Assembly (NCBI RefSeq): GCF_964204645.1
Contig: NC_134030.1
Location: 18,357,110 to 18,421,109, forward strand
DNA: 64,000 nt
Direction of reading: 5' to 3'
Source: Tubulanus polymorphus
Lineage: Eukaryota; Nemertea; Palaeonemertea; Tubulaniformes; Tubulanidae
Shown here: piece after piece, positions 22,463 through 35,605 of the stretch
Layout of the letters: each line of letters starts with the position of its first letter
Position numbering within the stretch: position 1 is the first letter of the stretch
Notes under the pieces: model-generated
What the model saw: only the letters and a program-made list of their open reading frames with translations
Told to the model about the DNA's origin: nothing
The model's database searches: none
Translations under genes and position numbers: made by a program

Positions 22463-25400
22463 ATGATGTTGAAGAACTGTTTCGTACTAATCTGCGTCGT
22501 AGTTTTACTACAACTGGGAAATATACACAGTACAGAATTTTCTCGAATGAGGAGAGATGAAAGTAAGTTACTCAAATTATCATGAATGATTTTTTTTGCA
22601 TTGTTTGCGTTGCACTTGTATGTGACATTTCGACACATCCGTTCTTTTCAGGCGATCGGTATATCACAACTCATACACATCGAACCGGCAAGATAACCCA
22701 TGGACAAGAGATAAACTATAGTTGTAGCATAGCGGTTGGAAAGTCAGAACCTAACACAACATTGATATATCAACAGAAGAAACGAAATTCTGAATCATGG
22801 GGCCCGCTTCTTGGAGGTATAGAACCTCACAGATATGTCAAAGAGAAAATACGCGCTTACGCTGATTTAAACTTCACAGCAGATTTCAAACTACACAATG
22901 GAACGTCATTTAGATGTCTAGTAAAGGAAAACTCTACATATCCGAAACCTTGTCAGTTTGATATAATTGTAGTTCATGAAACCGGTAAGTAATGGTTTCT
23001 TAACCATTAGATTCATCAAAAAGCGAGACAAAACTATAATTTATCTGTATAGTTAACGTGTCTTGTGTTTGTAGTTCATTTTCAATTAAAAATGTCTTAG
23101 ATGAAGCACTGAACACATGTGAAGTGTGGACGAACAGTTTATGAAAGTGTGCTGATAAAATGTCTAATATCTGGTGTTTGTAGTTCATTTTCAATTAAAA
23201 ATGTCTCAGATGAAGCACTGAACACATGTGAAGTGTGGACGATCAGTTTATGAAAGTGTGTTGATAAAATGTCTAATGTCTGGTGTTTGTAGTTCATTTT
23301 CAATTAAGAATGTCTCAGGAGAAGCACTGAACACATGTGAAGTGTGGACGATCAGCTTTTGAAAGTGTACTGATAAAATGTCTAATGTCTGGTGTCGCTC
23401 GTATCAAACATGTTTGATATTTTCGCCCGATTATTTACGCCGGTGATCGTATCGCCTGCAAATTCGCTCGTCTGCCCGCACTCGGTGAATTCCGCCGAGC
23501 GATCCATTTTTATCAACAAATAGGATGCGTTGTTGATATCACGTGACTCGTTAACTCCCTTCCATTAAGTGCCAGTCGCTGACCGAATTTCGGTTGGATC
23601 GCTACGTGTGCCCGCTCTTATCGGACGTATTAATTCGTCGGCGAATTTAATCAATTCAGTGAAGTGATACCTCAACTACTCAAACTTCCTCAGTCTTTAA
23701 ATCAACAACTTTACAGTGATAACAGCTTATCATTCATCTCATATTTACTTTCGAATAAAGTGACTTTTCAGGTTGTGATGTTTACGAGGGATCAAATATC
23801 AGTTAACTAAAACGGAAGAGCCTTGTAATATTTGTCCATCATTTATTAGGCTTTATTGTTATTTTCTCTATTATCTAGAAATATTTGTCTATTAGAATAT
23901 CATATCTGGGTAGATTATTTTAGAAATATTATTACATTTAATACATTTAATAGCAGGGCACATTCAGTCGTCGCTATATCGATCCGAAAAGTAGAAAAGG
24001 TCACGTTTTGATAAGGCGAGGCAAATGATTTTAAACAAAAGGGCACATTCAATTTCAAGCTAAGTTGCTTTTTCCTGATCGGGGCGTGGAAGCGTTCGTG
24101 AAAACCAGGCTTTAGGTGGAGATCGAAGCATGATTTTTCTAATTCGGTTGGTTCTTTCTCGTTTCAGATCATTCAACTACTGATCTACCGAAGGTGAGAA
24201 TCTGCCTCTCAAGCCTTAGTCAAATCAGGGAAATGAAACTAACTTCCCTGGTCAAATTAAAACCACGTAACTCTTGAACTAGAGTAAAATAAACCACTCA
24301 GAACTGTGGAACTGGATTCAGATTGTAGAACTGGATTCATAATTGATATGATAATATATTGATTATTATTGGTCTTTTGATCTTTAATTCTGACACATAG
24401 ATTCTGTTTTTCATCCTGCGAGTTTTGTTACATGTATTTCTGGTAATTCCACCTGATGATGGCAACAGTCGAAACCTGTAACAAACACAACTAACACTAT
24501 AATAATAGTTTATTTTTCATTTAACTTAAAGTACAAGATATAATAACGACAATAGTGAAGAGAAATAACAGTTAAATGAAGGAGGCAGTGAAAGCCTAGA
24601 GGCTGTACAGGTCACTGCACCTGAAAAAATTATAATAATTATAGACTGTTGTATTTTTATATTTCAAATATCGCGCCCATACTTTGAAATATATTCAGGT
24701 CCGTAGCAAAAGGAGTAAAATGGTCTAGCGGCCATGAGATCAGATAGACACCTTAATTAGAGAAAAAAATACAATTTAAGAATCCGTCATTTTATTCCAA
24801 AATCAAGATTTTCTGGTTGGTTTGGACCAACAAGATTTTTTTCGCTACGAGTTTCGAATGTCCTCTATGCATGTGCGCAAATCTAATCTAAATCTCATTG
24901 TGTGAATATTTACTTCCTAGACAATTCACTAATTCAATTCATACAATAGTCGTCTGGCCTTTATAGAATGTTTTATGCCCTCTCTAATTACCGAACTCTA
25001 ATTGAAGGCTTGTCACTTTTAAACAATACCTAACAAGTTAACTTAACGTGTCAGTCTACATTGTATTGACATACGAAACCGGCTGAAAAAATCGTGCGAC
25101 ATCGTCGACTATGTCGCTGGACCCTTGTGACGAAGTTGTCATCTGTGTAATGTACAGCGGCCATCCGAAATCTGCCTTCAGAAATAATCTTGATCGGCCA
25201 AAAATTCGTAGCCCTACGGCCCTGTCATATTCAACACATCAAAAATGTCAGTTGGACGGTTTTGCTATGTACTGTATTCTTGTATTGGTATTTGATAATT
25301 AACTTTAATATGGCAAAAATAGCCGAAACGTTGTGGTTTTCGAATAATAAATTCTATCATTTAAAATCCAAATTGTAGGATTTCGTCAAGTGTACACGAA

Positions 25401-26308
25401 TTAGTTTAATCGAATTATAAGTTTGATTATTGATTTCTTTTCGAATAAAACGTCATTCAAAAATTCTATTTCATTATTCTTACAACTTTCAGACTAAATC
25501 AGACCCCTATCACCGGACCATTAAAGACCGAAACACAACTGACCAGCCCACAATTGATCGGACCATTCTCTACTTCGCCTGCGGAGCGACTGGAATCATT
25601 TTGATCGTTATCATCGCTGTTGTCATCATTTGCGTCATTGTCATCATTCGCAGGTTAGTCGACCGGAAAACTCGTCATACATACACTGTGTGGTTCTCCA
25701 TACCCCAGTGATTATGTTAATGAACATCTTATTCTGACAGTTTCAAAATTTTGGCTAAACTAACATTCCTAATTTCTAGCTGGATTGTGAAGTATTGTTA
25801 AGGATGCAAATTTGTTATGATTATTATAATAATCATAACAAATTTGCATCCTTCACAATAATTCCTATACTGCTACATTAAACATTTCAGATACAGACAT
25901 CGTTCGTCCGTTGAAGGTCATGTGGATACTTCAACACAACCGCAACAGCTTGAAACCGGTGAAGGTCATGTGAACACTTCAACTCGACCTCTTCAGCTTG
26001 AATCAAGAAATGACGAGTTGTACATCTACGAAGATCCGGATGATTGCAGAAATTCCGATAATTTTTCAAAAAGAAAACTTCTGAGGAATGCTGAAACTAG
26101 ATTACAACATAACACGCAAACTCATAAAGCCATGAGAGCCGAGAAGGGCAGAGACACAACTCCTTATATGGATATGACAGCCGGGAAGGGTAAAGATACA
26201 ACTTCTTATATGGATATGGAAGCCGGAAAGGACACAGATACAACTCCTTATATGAATATAGAAGCCGGGAAGGCGGCAAGTTTAAAGAAAGAAACAGTTC
26301 ATACATAA
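22463..26308 (+). CDS. Single-Ig transmembrane receptor with three tandem tyrosine docking repeats, five exons
   Basis: Exons 22,463-22,562, 22,652-22,984, 24,168-24,193, 25,493-25,653 and 25,891-26,308 join in consistent phases (1, 1, 0, 2) and give exactly 345 residues. Exon 1 begins MMLKNCFVLICVVVLLQLG, a clear signal peptide. Exon 2 is one Ig-like domain (residues about 34-144; Cys in NYSCSI and FRCLV, with LIYQQKK between). Exon 3 is a 26-nt linker. Exon 4 gives the TM helix (about 177-205, GIILIVIIAVVIICVIVII). The tail (about 206-345) holds Y251/Y253 (LYIYEDP), two copies of an EGHV(D/N)TST unit, and three exact 14-residue repeats with Y299 YMDM, Y313 YMDM and Y327 YMNI. YxxM is the classical PI3K p85 SH2 site and YxN the Grb2 SH2 site, as in CD28-type tails. 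A surface signalling receptor is inferred; the ligand is unknown. AATAAA follows at about 26,577. Confidence 0.78.
23050..23396. repeat. 109-bp minisatellite, three copies, in an intron of the Ig receptor gene
   Basis: The word GTAGTTCATTTTCAATTA recurs at 23,071, 23,180 and 23,289, a 109-bp period, with few differences between copies. It lies in intron 2 shortly after the Ig exon. No coding content. Confidence 0.85.
24440..24660 (+). repeat. Retroelement tail with hammerhead-like core
   Basis: The sequence CCTGATGATGGC, then a short spacer, then CGAAAC (24,451-24,476) has the order CUGANGA ... GAAAC seen in hammerhead-type motifs of Penelope-like elements. Flanking TTTGTTACA and TGTAACAAA could pair. 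It is followed by a GC-rich block (GCAGTGAAAGCCTAGAGGC, about 24,585) reminiscent of retroelement 3' ends. It sits in an intron of the Ig receptor gene. Confidence 0.4.
25300..25380 (+). repeat. Short fragment of a Penelope-type repeat tail
   Basis: The words GCCGAAACGTTGTGG and TTTCGAATAATAAATT closely match the arm of the inverted repeat at 38,940-39,000. The upstream CUGAUGA part is missing here, so this is a truncated copy. It is intronic in the Ig receptor gene. Confidence 0.5.
25800..25853. repeat. Perfect 54-bp palindrome in an intron
   Basis: The 27-base arm, starting AAGGATGCAAATTTGTTATG, is followed directly by its exact reverse complement with no spacer. It lies in the intron between the TM exon and the cytoplasmic-tail exon of the Ig receptor. 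It would form a long hairpin in RNA. Confidence 0.9.
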
Positions 26309-26700
26309 AATTTGAAACGGAGTTTAAATTGAAAGAAACTTTTATTGAACATTTTGTTTTAACGTTCTTGTGGATTGATCGTAAAAAAATGCGATCCGTA
26401 AATGTATAATTATCCATCTTAAAAATTAAGTATAGTCATAATGTCAAATATGTTAGTATAATCTGTATACACAGTGAACCCTTGATATATTTTCTATACC
26501 GCCAAAATCGTTCTGCACCGACGGGGGCTTTCTGGGTTTGATAGACCTTTTAGATTTTGTCATACTTTTCTATACAAATAAATTTTGATTAACTTGAATT
26601 GAAAAAGAAAACATGCAGGTCGTTACAAACGAGGGTGGAACGACCGTAAGATGACACCAGCTTGATCCGCCGATCGAGACAGGATTTGAAACACGGCTCC

Positions 26701-26872
<172 letters not shown>

Positions 26873-26944
26873 CAACTAGTTCAGCTTGTTATGGTAATGG
26901 TTTAGAACTGACATCATAGGAGTTTTAATGATCCACACAGACTG

Positions 26945-26947
<3 letters not shown>

Positions 26948-27012
<65 letters not shown>

Positions 27013-27105
27013 TTGTGTGTGTGTATGTATGTATGTATGTATGTATGGATGCATGCATGTATGTATGTGCATGCATGTATGTATGTATGTGCATGCATGT
27101 ATGTG
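26948..27105. repeat. (TA)n followed by TGTA/TGTG/GCATG microsatellite
   Basis: About 52 bp of (TA)n passes into GTGTGTTTGTGTG and then GTAT and GCATG repeats. No genes are present; the open frames here are repeat artefacts. Confidence 0.95.
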
Positions 27106-29466
27106 GAGCCAAGAACAGTTGTTTGTAGATGCAGCTCCAAATAGTTAAAATAAAAAATCAATTCGAAGCACTGTAGAAAATATAGGGAAGTTTTCAGTTA
27201 CGGTTAAGTAAAGCGACAATTTTGGACAATTTTGGAACTGGTTGGCAGGGATTGGTTATGTTGAATCTGATCTTTAAGAGGAGCCCCAAGAAGTAGCAAT
27301 TTATACTGTCAACTGACTGAGAATAAATATAATAGGGTGACAAATTATTTAGGAAAAAATGTATAACCCACATTTTATCCAGAGTTTTTGAAATCTGTAG
27401 AATAATCCTTTAATCGTTTTGTCATGAAAAACTCTCTTAGAAACTTTTGTAAAATTTGTTATTATTGCTAAATAAAGTTTTATAATATGCTATTCAATTA
27501 TTTACTATTTCTAGTATTTAAATGTTTTTTTCTCAGCCATCTGTATAATTTGCATGTATCATGATAATTTGTCATACAAGAAATATTTCTTTGACAATAA
27601 AGTTTATCATTATTAATGAAGAATGAAGGTGATCTATTTATAAAACTTACGTCATATCATACCTGGGCCAAACTAAAAGATGATGGGGGTAGAAATATCC
27701 GATTTGAAGAAAATCGATGGGTCTATCAAGAAAGTTAAATAACAAATCAAAGTAAGTATAACATTTTAAACTGGAAGGAGAATATACTGAAGATAAACTT
27801 CAGTGAAAAAGTAAAATCGAAAGTATTTTTTTCTTATCATCTTGTTTATTTGGTTATTATCTTTAAACTTTATGTTTTTTATCTTTTGTAAAATTCAAAG
27901 TCGATTATAACGTTTCTATATGAACACGTACACACTAGAATTTCTGTCACATTATTATTTGATGGGGAGGTTTTCACTGGTTCATCTGTCCTTCCTTTTA
28001 ATTCAAGGAATGTATATAATCCATGTTTTATCGAGAGTTTTTCTGTGATATATTTAGTTTTAGCGGAGCTAGAAGTCTGTCGAATATTCCTTAAATCGTT
28101 TTGTCAAAACTGTCTTAGAAACTTTTGTTTGTTTTGTAAATTTGTTACTATTGCTAAATAAAGTTTTATGATATATATCGATAAGAATCATGAGAATTAA
28201 TATTAAAACATTTTATATTCTGAATGTACATCCACTGTATAACTTGTTAATAATTTCTTTGTAAATAAAGATCTGATAATCATCCAGATAGTTAAATAAT
28301 AGTGTATTTTCGTCTATGCGTAAGACGCTCATTAATTGGCTCATTAATTGCGGTTTGGGCAGGGCTCGCCTGCATCCACCAGAGCCCTGCGCGCAGGGTG
28401 TTACTATACGACTACTTCCAAATACCCAAGAAGTTTCAGCCTGCGCGCAGGGTTTTTATAGTTTACAAAGTAGACATACAAATCAAAACACGCTCAGTAA
28501 AAATGAGACACCGCGTGTGGAAAGTTGTTTATTGATACATTACTTGGTTTTTTGGATTTTATATGTAATGCCTCTTTGATGGTGATTTCAAAGACATTTT
28601 TGACAGAATCAATGATTGAAAAGTTGTGTTTTTAAAGAAAAGTTCAACGCACAATTTTCACATGATGTTAAATGTTCCAATATCGATGAAGGTGAAGTTA
28701 CATGTTCCTTTACATTGTTTTACCAATGTATGTGTTATTTTGAATCACGCAAACATTTGAATTTATAAATTACATTGGCCAACAAGGGTGAAGGTGTACA
28801 CTGGGAAAAGTAGTTCCTTATTTTGGAACTAGTAAAGACAATACGAATGTTCACGTTTGGTATTGTTTGATTAAACCATTTAGTTTTCTGCTAGATATGA
28901 TCGAAGGAAGACCTATGTAAGGGAAAAAAACGATGGGGACACATTTTTCGTTACATGAGACGCTCCGATCATGTTCTATCAGGTGACTAATGTTGATTTG
29001 GTGACGATGATAAAGTCAGAATGAAAAAAGATAAGAATAGTAAAACCGGTTGAAGGCGGTCTGTTGATAAAACTTATGTCATATCAAACCAGGGCATTTC
29101 ATTAAACTATTAGAGGATGGAGCTAGAAATACATGATTTGAAGAAAAACGAGGGATCTGACAAGTAGAGTTAAATAGCAAATTGAAGTGAGTATGATAAT
29201 TTAGAATATACTGTAAATAAACGAACAACTTAAAAAGTGAAATTGAAAGTATTTTTTTTTTGTCTTATCATCTTGTTTATTTGGGTTATCATCTTTAAAC
29301 TTTGTACATAGTTTTTATCCGTCGCAAATTCAAAGTCGATGATACCGTTTCTATATGAATACATATACACATGAGACGTGTGAGAGCGCGGGGTTGATTC
29401 CAATCGATTCCAATGATACCAAGTATCCAAACTTATATTCCAAGGTAACGCGTTAAAGCCTTAAAG
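27106..29466. repeat. Duplicated non-coding flanks upstream of the second Ig gene
   Basis: About 27,340-27,485 and 28,008-28,175 are diverged copies, both ending CTAAATAAAGTTTTAT, which looks like a gene 3' end with polyadenylation signal. About 27,627-27,935 and 29,050-29,370 are also diverged copies; the second lies directly upstream of the signal-peptide exon at 29,467 and probably holds its promoter. This suggests a lost or deleted paralogous gene between them. 28,385-28,455 has two copies of a CCTGCGCGCAGGG palindrome. No complete gene was recognised. Confidence 0.55.
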
Positions 29467-30621
29467 ATGAAGAACTGGATCTGGTTGGTAATCGGTGTAA
29501 TTCTACTGCTGGAAATCTTGTTCAATTCAGAAGCTGTACCGGTACGAAATATGAGAAATACTGGTGAGTTTAAAAGATGAACTACCTTTAAACTGCAGTC
29601 CGGTTTTATAGACTGGTATTAATTATATTACGTATATTGTGTATTTGATATTTCAGCACCTGATGGAGTTGTACTGGACAGTGTGAATGTATTACCGGGT
29701 ACAAACATGTTACTGTCGCAGGAAGGTAAAACTGTTAGTATTACTTGTAAACAGAGCAGCTCTACAACGACTGGTGTACACTTCCAGCTACAGGTGAACA
29801 TTGGGACAGGAGGGAGCTGGACACCATTACCTCTTACCTCGTCTAAACCAGTGTGGAAAATTGTACCCAAGAATGGAAAACAGTATAAATGTGTGGCCAC
29901 TAATTCGAAAGGAACGAAAGAAAGTCAAATCTACCAATCAGATGTGATCAGTGAGTATAGGCCGTTCTTTCTAAGACGTTTATGTCATTGATTGAATCAC
30001 ATCTGCAAAATCCGAGCTTTTGTAAATGCCAATCAATTTCGACTGTACACTCTATTGACCCATAGGTTTAGAGTTCTTTTGAAGAACAAACAAAACTGCC
30101 CGTAATCTTATCTCCTCTGTTTCCAGTTTCACGGACTCTGGTAAATTGTAACTGATTGATCTAAATTTGTTATAGGTATAAAGATACATGAAAACCCGTG
30201 TAAGGTGGCTCAATTCAAATCACTGGCTTGTACTTGCAACGCCACTAGTAAGATTGGTAATCCAAAAATCAAAGTGAAATGGTACGCAGATGGATATCAA
30301 GAAGGTATAAAAGATTTCTCCACAATTCCACCAGGCGTAAATACTCCGGTGAAAGATGGAGTTATCAACAGGAATAAGATGGATTATAGAAACCTGATTT
30401 ACTCAACATTAACTCAATGTCGTTTATGGAAGTATAATGGGATAGAGTTACCGAAACCACTTCAAAATCAAATACTTCATCAAACTAAAATGGACGTTAC
30501 GTGTAAGTTGTATAATATTTTCGTGACAGTATTTCCATACAATATCAGAGTGAAATCTGGTGTGAGTATAGGTGTGGTTACATTCCTAGTGATACCTATC
30601 TTCCCTGTGGATCACATGTAA
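29467..30621 (+). CDS. Secreted or membrane-tethered two-domain Ig-like protein (domains B and C)
   Basis: Exons 29,467-29,563, 29,657-29,950 and 30,176-30,621 join in phase 1 and total 279 codons including the stop. Exon 1 encodes a signal peptide (MKNWIWLVIGVILLLEILF). Exon 2 is Ig-like domain B: VSITCKQ, then GGSWTPL, then QYKCVATNSKGT, the usual B- and F-strand cysteines. Exon 3 is domain C: ENPCK, LACTCNATS, IKVKWYADG, TQCRLW and DVTCKLY, cysteine-rich and Ig-like but less typical. The frame ends in a short hydrophobic tail (GVVTFLVIPIFPV) before the stop. Two endings are possible: this terminal exon, giving a GPI-like or weakly hydrophobic C-terminus, or splicing from TCTG at about 30,553 (GTGTGAGT) in phase 1 to the Ig exon at 33,210. 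Related B+C pairs occur at 51,710-52,842 and 53,494-54,591. A recognition role is inferred from the Ig fold and the duplication pattern only. Confidence 0.7.
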
Positions 30622-32230
<1,609 letters not shown>

Positions 32231-32429
32231 CATATATATCCTAAACGTCTTCATAATAGCTGTACTGTCAATAATAAAAATGATAATAATGTATTTCTTA
32301 AAAGCGCTTTACAACAATAGATTAAATTGACACTATTAGTTATAAGTTATCAGTTTTCTCAAAATAAAAATGTTTGAACCGATGATTTATAAACGTCAAA
32401 AGATTATAGCCCTAATGTGTTCTGGCAAA

Positions 32430-32915
32430 CTATTGCATTGACAAGGGGCAGATATATTCTACCATAAATGTTCGAAAATCAAATGTTCGAAAATCTAATT
32501 TTGGAAGTTGTTTGATGGGAGTGTCGTGTCTACTGTACGAGTACGTATTGTGGGGTTGACTAACATTCCGAAATTGATGGCTGCTTGGCCATGTATGGTT
32601 TTGTACATGGCGTGCGTCACGTCTACATTTCTCCGGAGTGGGCCATTTTAGGAGTCCTAGCATCTCAGTTACACTGGAGGTGCTCTGCGATCTGTTTAGG
32701 ACAAACCTTGCGGCACGGTGTTGTACCTTTTCGAGTTTGGCGATATTAAACTTGATATGTGGATCCCTGTTGATCCATATTCTAATATCACGAGATTGAA
32801 TTATGCCCGTTGTTTAATCCTGGGTGATGAAATATGTAAATTTCTTCTGTGGAAGCCGATAGTTTTGTTACAGATACTGTCAATGTACGCTAATTTTATG
32901 GTAAGACTGAATTGA
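32430..32915 (-). pseudogene. LINE reverse-transcriptase C-terminal fragment, degenerate
   Basis: On the minus strand the pieces HIKFNIAKLEKVQHRAARFV, LNRSQSTSSVTEMLGLLKWP and then, after a frame change, INFGMLVNPTIRTRT can be read. LEKVQxRAARFV followed by SSVTEMLxxLxWPTxExRR is the conserved C-terminal tail after the RT domain in Jockey/CR1-type LINEs. Several stops and frameshifts show it is dead. It lies in the interval between Ig exon C (30,176) and the Ig exon at 33,210. Confidence 0.75.
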
Positions 32916-32924
32916 AAATTATCT

Positions 32925-33110
32925 GGATTTGTCGCCACGGGCACAAAAACAGCTTCGTTTCTGCGCTCGTTTTCGCACATTTTTGGAACAAAGTTCGTTT
33001 TGGCGGGGCGCAGAAACGAGAAATGACCGCGAAGAAACACGCAGAAACGGGCGCAAAAACAAAGCTTCGTTTCTGCACTTGTTTCGGCGCGTTTCTGCGC
33101 AGTAATTACT
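32925..33110. repeat. Small repeat with duplicated GC-rich words
   Basis: The word CAAAAACA(AA)GCTTCGTTTCTGC occurs twice (about 32,942 and 33,053) with an inverted TTTCTGCG/CGCAGAAA theme between. It is MITE-like. It is not coding. Confidence 0.5.
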
Positions 33111-33209
33111 CTTGAGAAATTTAGCTGTAATGAGTGATGGATTAGTGAAATATTAATGATTGAAAAGTGAAAAGTCATTTCTCAAACAACATCATATTTT
33201 CTATTTCAG

Positions 33210-33545
33210 ATTTTCCCGCTGAAATTCAAACACGAGATACTTTCACCGGAGAACCTGATATTAGAAACCAAGGAGAAGTTGTAGAATATATTTGTAGAAC
33301 TTTGGGTGGAAGGCCCGATCCTACAGTGATATACCAACAGAAGAGGAGAGGTTCAGAACAATGGGAGCCAATTCCTGATCCACAACCTCGTAAAGTACCT
33401 CTCAAAGGGGGTTTAAAAGGTTTTGACACAACGTACAAGTTTAAAGCTGATTTCACACTGCACAATGGAACGTCATTTCGATGTGCTGTAAAAAAGAACC
33501 TTACGTTTCCAGAACCTCGACAATTTAATCCAATTATTGTTCATT
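33210..33545 (+). CDS. Ig-like exon (type A), orphan or fourth exon of the 29,467 gene
   Basis: A 336-nt phase 1-1 exon (acceptor CTATTTCAG, donor GTAAGTAA) is clearly paralogous to the Ig exon of the receptor gene at 22,652-22,984: both contain YQQK(K/R)R, a Trp about ten residues later, and ADF(K/T)LHNGTSFRC. Cysteines lie in EYICRT and FRCAV. Its phase permits joining to Ig exon C at 30,176 through the alternative donor near 30,553. No TM or tail exon was found downstream, so it may be orphaned. Confidence 0.7.
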
Positions 33546-34019
33546 GTAAGTAACAGTTTCTTTTTCGAATTTGAGAATTCATCCTGAAATTGGCTTTGGG
33601 TTTAAACAGTTTACCTTGCAATGGTACAAACCCCTCAACCTAGTAGACATAAATCCACCCTGAACACGGTATGATTCTATGCGAAGATCAAAGCAGATCC
33701 TCACGATGCTGTCAGGTTCAAATCCCTGTCGGGGAAGCATAGCTCTACTGTGAGAGGGGTTCAGAGAACCTGATAGACCTTTTTAATACCACATACATCG
33801 CTAGAAGATTTGCAGACACCGTTTTATTATGGCAAAAAGAAAATTTTCCATTTTTATAACTAAGAATGATACCAAGAAAATTACCTGAAACTGGCAACTG
33901 TTTCAATTAAGTTACCATCAGCATTATTTTATTCAGTACAACTTGCAGTTGGCGAAAACAATGAATTTTGTTTTGTCGTAATTAATTATTAGATTCGTAC
34001 GGACTTTCGGCATATATTG
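33546..34019. other. Non-coding stretch
   Basis: This follows the Ig type A exon. No exon, repeat family or RNA gene was recognised. Confidence 0.35.
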
Positions 34020-34262
34020 TATATTTGATATTTCAGCACCTGATGAAGTTGTACTGAACAGTGTTAATGTATTACCGGGTACAAGAATATTACGCATATC
34101 GTATATTTCATATTTCAGCAGCACCTGATAGAGTTGTACTGAACAGTGTTAATGTATTACCGGGTACAAGAATATTACGCATATCGTATAATTCATATTT
34201 CAGCACCTGATGGAGTTGTACTTGACAGTGTAAATGTATTACCGGGTACACGAATATTACGT
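34020..34262 (+). repeat. 82-bp splice-acceptor/exon-start minisatellite, about three units
   Basis: Three copies of the unit GATATTTCAG|CACCTGATGG... have acceptor AGs at 34,036, 34,118 and 34,203. Each holds the end of an intron and the first 45-50 bp of Ig exon B (reading APDGVVL, then NVLPGT). No full exon B follows here; the array breaks off into hairpin repeats. Confidence 0.85.
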
Positions 34263-34481
34263 ATATTTAGGGTTTTCTGTTTCTTCACAGAAAACCCTAT
34301 TGAAATTCGCGTGATTATTAGGGTTTCTGCTGCCTTCGCAGAAACCCTATCGTAATTCTGTTGATTATTATTATTATTATTATTATTAGGGTTTCTGCTG
34401 CCTTCGCAGAAACCCTATTGTATTCCTGCTGATTATTAGGGTTTCTGCTGCCTTCGCAGAAACCCTATTGTATTCCTGCTG

Positions 34482-34554
<73 letters not shown>

Positions 34555-34604
34555 GGGTTTTCTGTTACATCACAGAAAACCCTATTGATATCCGCGTGAT
34601 TATT
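34262..34604. repeat. Array of AGGGTTTCTG hairpins and (ATT)n
   Basis: Five hairpin modules have inverted arms AGGGTTT(T)CTG and CAGAAA(A)CCCT, each flanked by ATT trinucleotides and followed by words such as ATTGTATTCCTGCTG. A run of about 70 bp of (ATT)n lies at 34,484-34,553. Its reverse translation to poly-Asn is an artefact. Confidence 0.9.
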
Positions 34605-35605
34605 ATTATTATTATTTTCTTCCACGCTATTTTTACCAAAAGAACATAGGCTTTGTTACCTTACCGCTGTTTCAAATACAATCCATATAATATCGTTCAG
34701 CTCACTGAGATCTACAGCCCGCTTGTTTTTTCACGAATCATCGTTACAAAAGCGCTGTCGGGCCGTAAACATCGAAAATTTAGCCCCATTCAATGGGGCG
34801 ACATGTTTTTCGAGTCGTCATCCCGAAATCAACCAGCAGGCCGACTGTCACTTCGATTATCAATTCAAGTATAAATGAACTAATTTATTGCTGCAGACTT
34901 CACATTCAGTAAACTAAACACGCCGAAGAGATATAGCGGAGAAAAGCTGTTATGTCGACGAGGTATCAAAATAAAAGAATATATTACTTTATTCGGCCGC
35001 GGGCTTCAACCTCTATATCAATACGATCAATACTCTATATTTCCTACAGTACATACCGATCATTGTCAAATGCACAAGGTATTTACTAAATACAAGTATA
35101 TAACACATAATCCTTTCCGTATGCTGGACTCACACTTGACATTCGGAGAAAGCGTTCGCTGTGGGGGAAAGGGATCGTTCGCTGTGTCGCTTGAAGTGTT
35201 TATCGAGTTTGACGCGGCTTTAGGCCTACCGGTACTGAGCTTTACTGTATCAAACAAACACAGTACAATTGTTGCGTTTATTAACGGACTCATTGGATTG
35301 AACTTCAAAACAAAATTTACGATATTTAGGTGGGTTGTTAAATTCAATAGGCCTACGACCAATCTGTACGGATGTTAGGCCTACACATATACAAAGGCCT
35401 ACATAGGCTAGTAGCCTCTACTAGGTTGAGCGTTCGCTGTGGGGGAAAGGAGATCGTTCGCTGTGTCGCTTGAAGTGTTTATCGAGTTTTTCGCGACCTT
35501 ATGGCTTTAGTATGGTGGCTGATAAGGGCCATGCGTAAAAAAACACGTTTATGCAAATGAGGGTGACATTATGACAAAACGACAAAACTAAAATAACGCG
35601 ACAAA
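34605..35605. repeat. Segmental duplication A, copy 1
   Basis: This matches 41,655-42,970 closely, with a stretch of about 330 bp (41,968-42,300) present only in copy 2. Shared landmarks include CGCTGTCGGGCCGTAAACAT and TCGGCCGCGGGCTTCAACCT. Both copies lead directly into the 31-bp satellite. Open frames of about 100 codons are conserved only as well as the surrounding DNA, so no gene is called. Confidence 0.8.

Noticed and set aside
34386-34625. Poly-asparagine open frame on the minus strand
   Set aside because: Translation of (ATT)n inside a hairpin repeat array.
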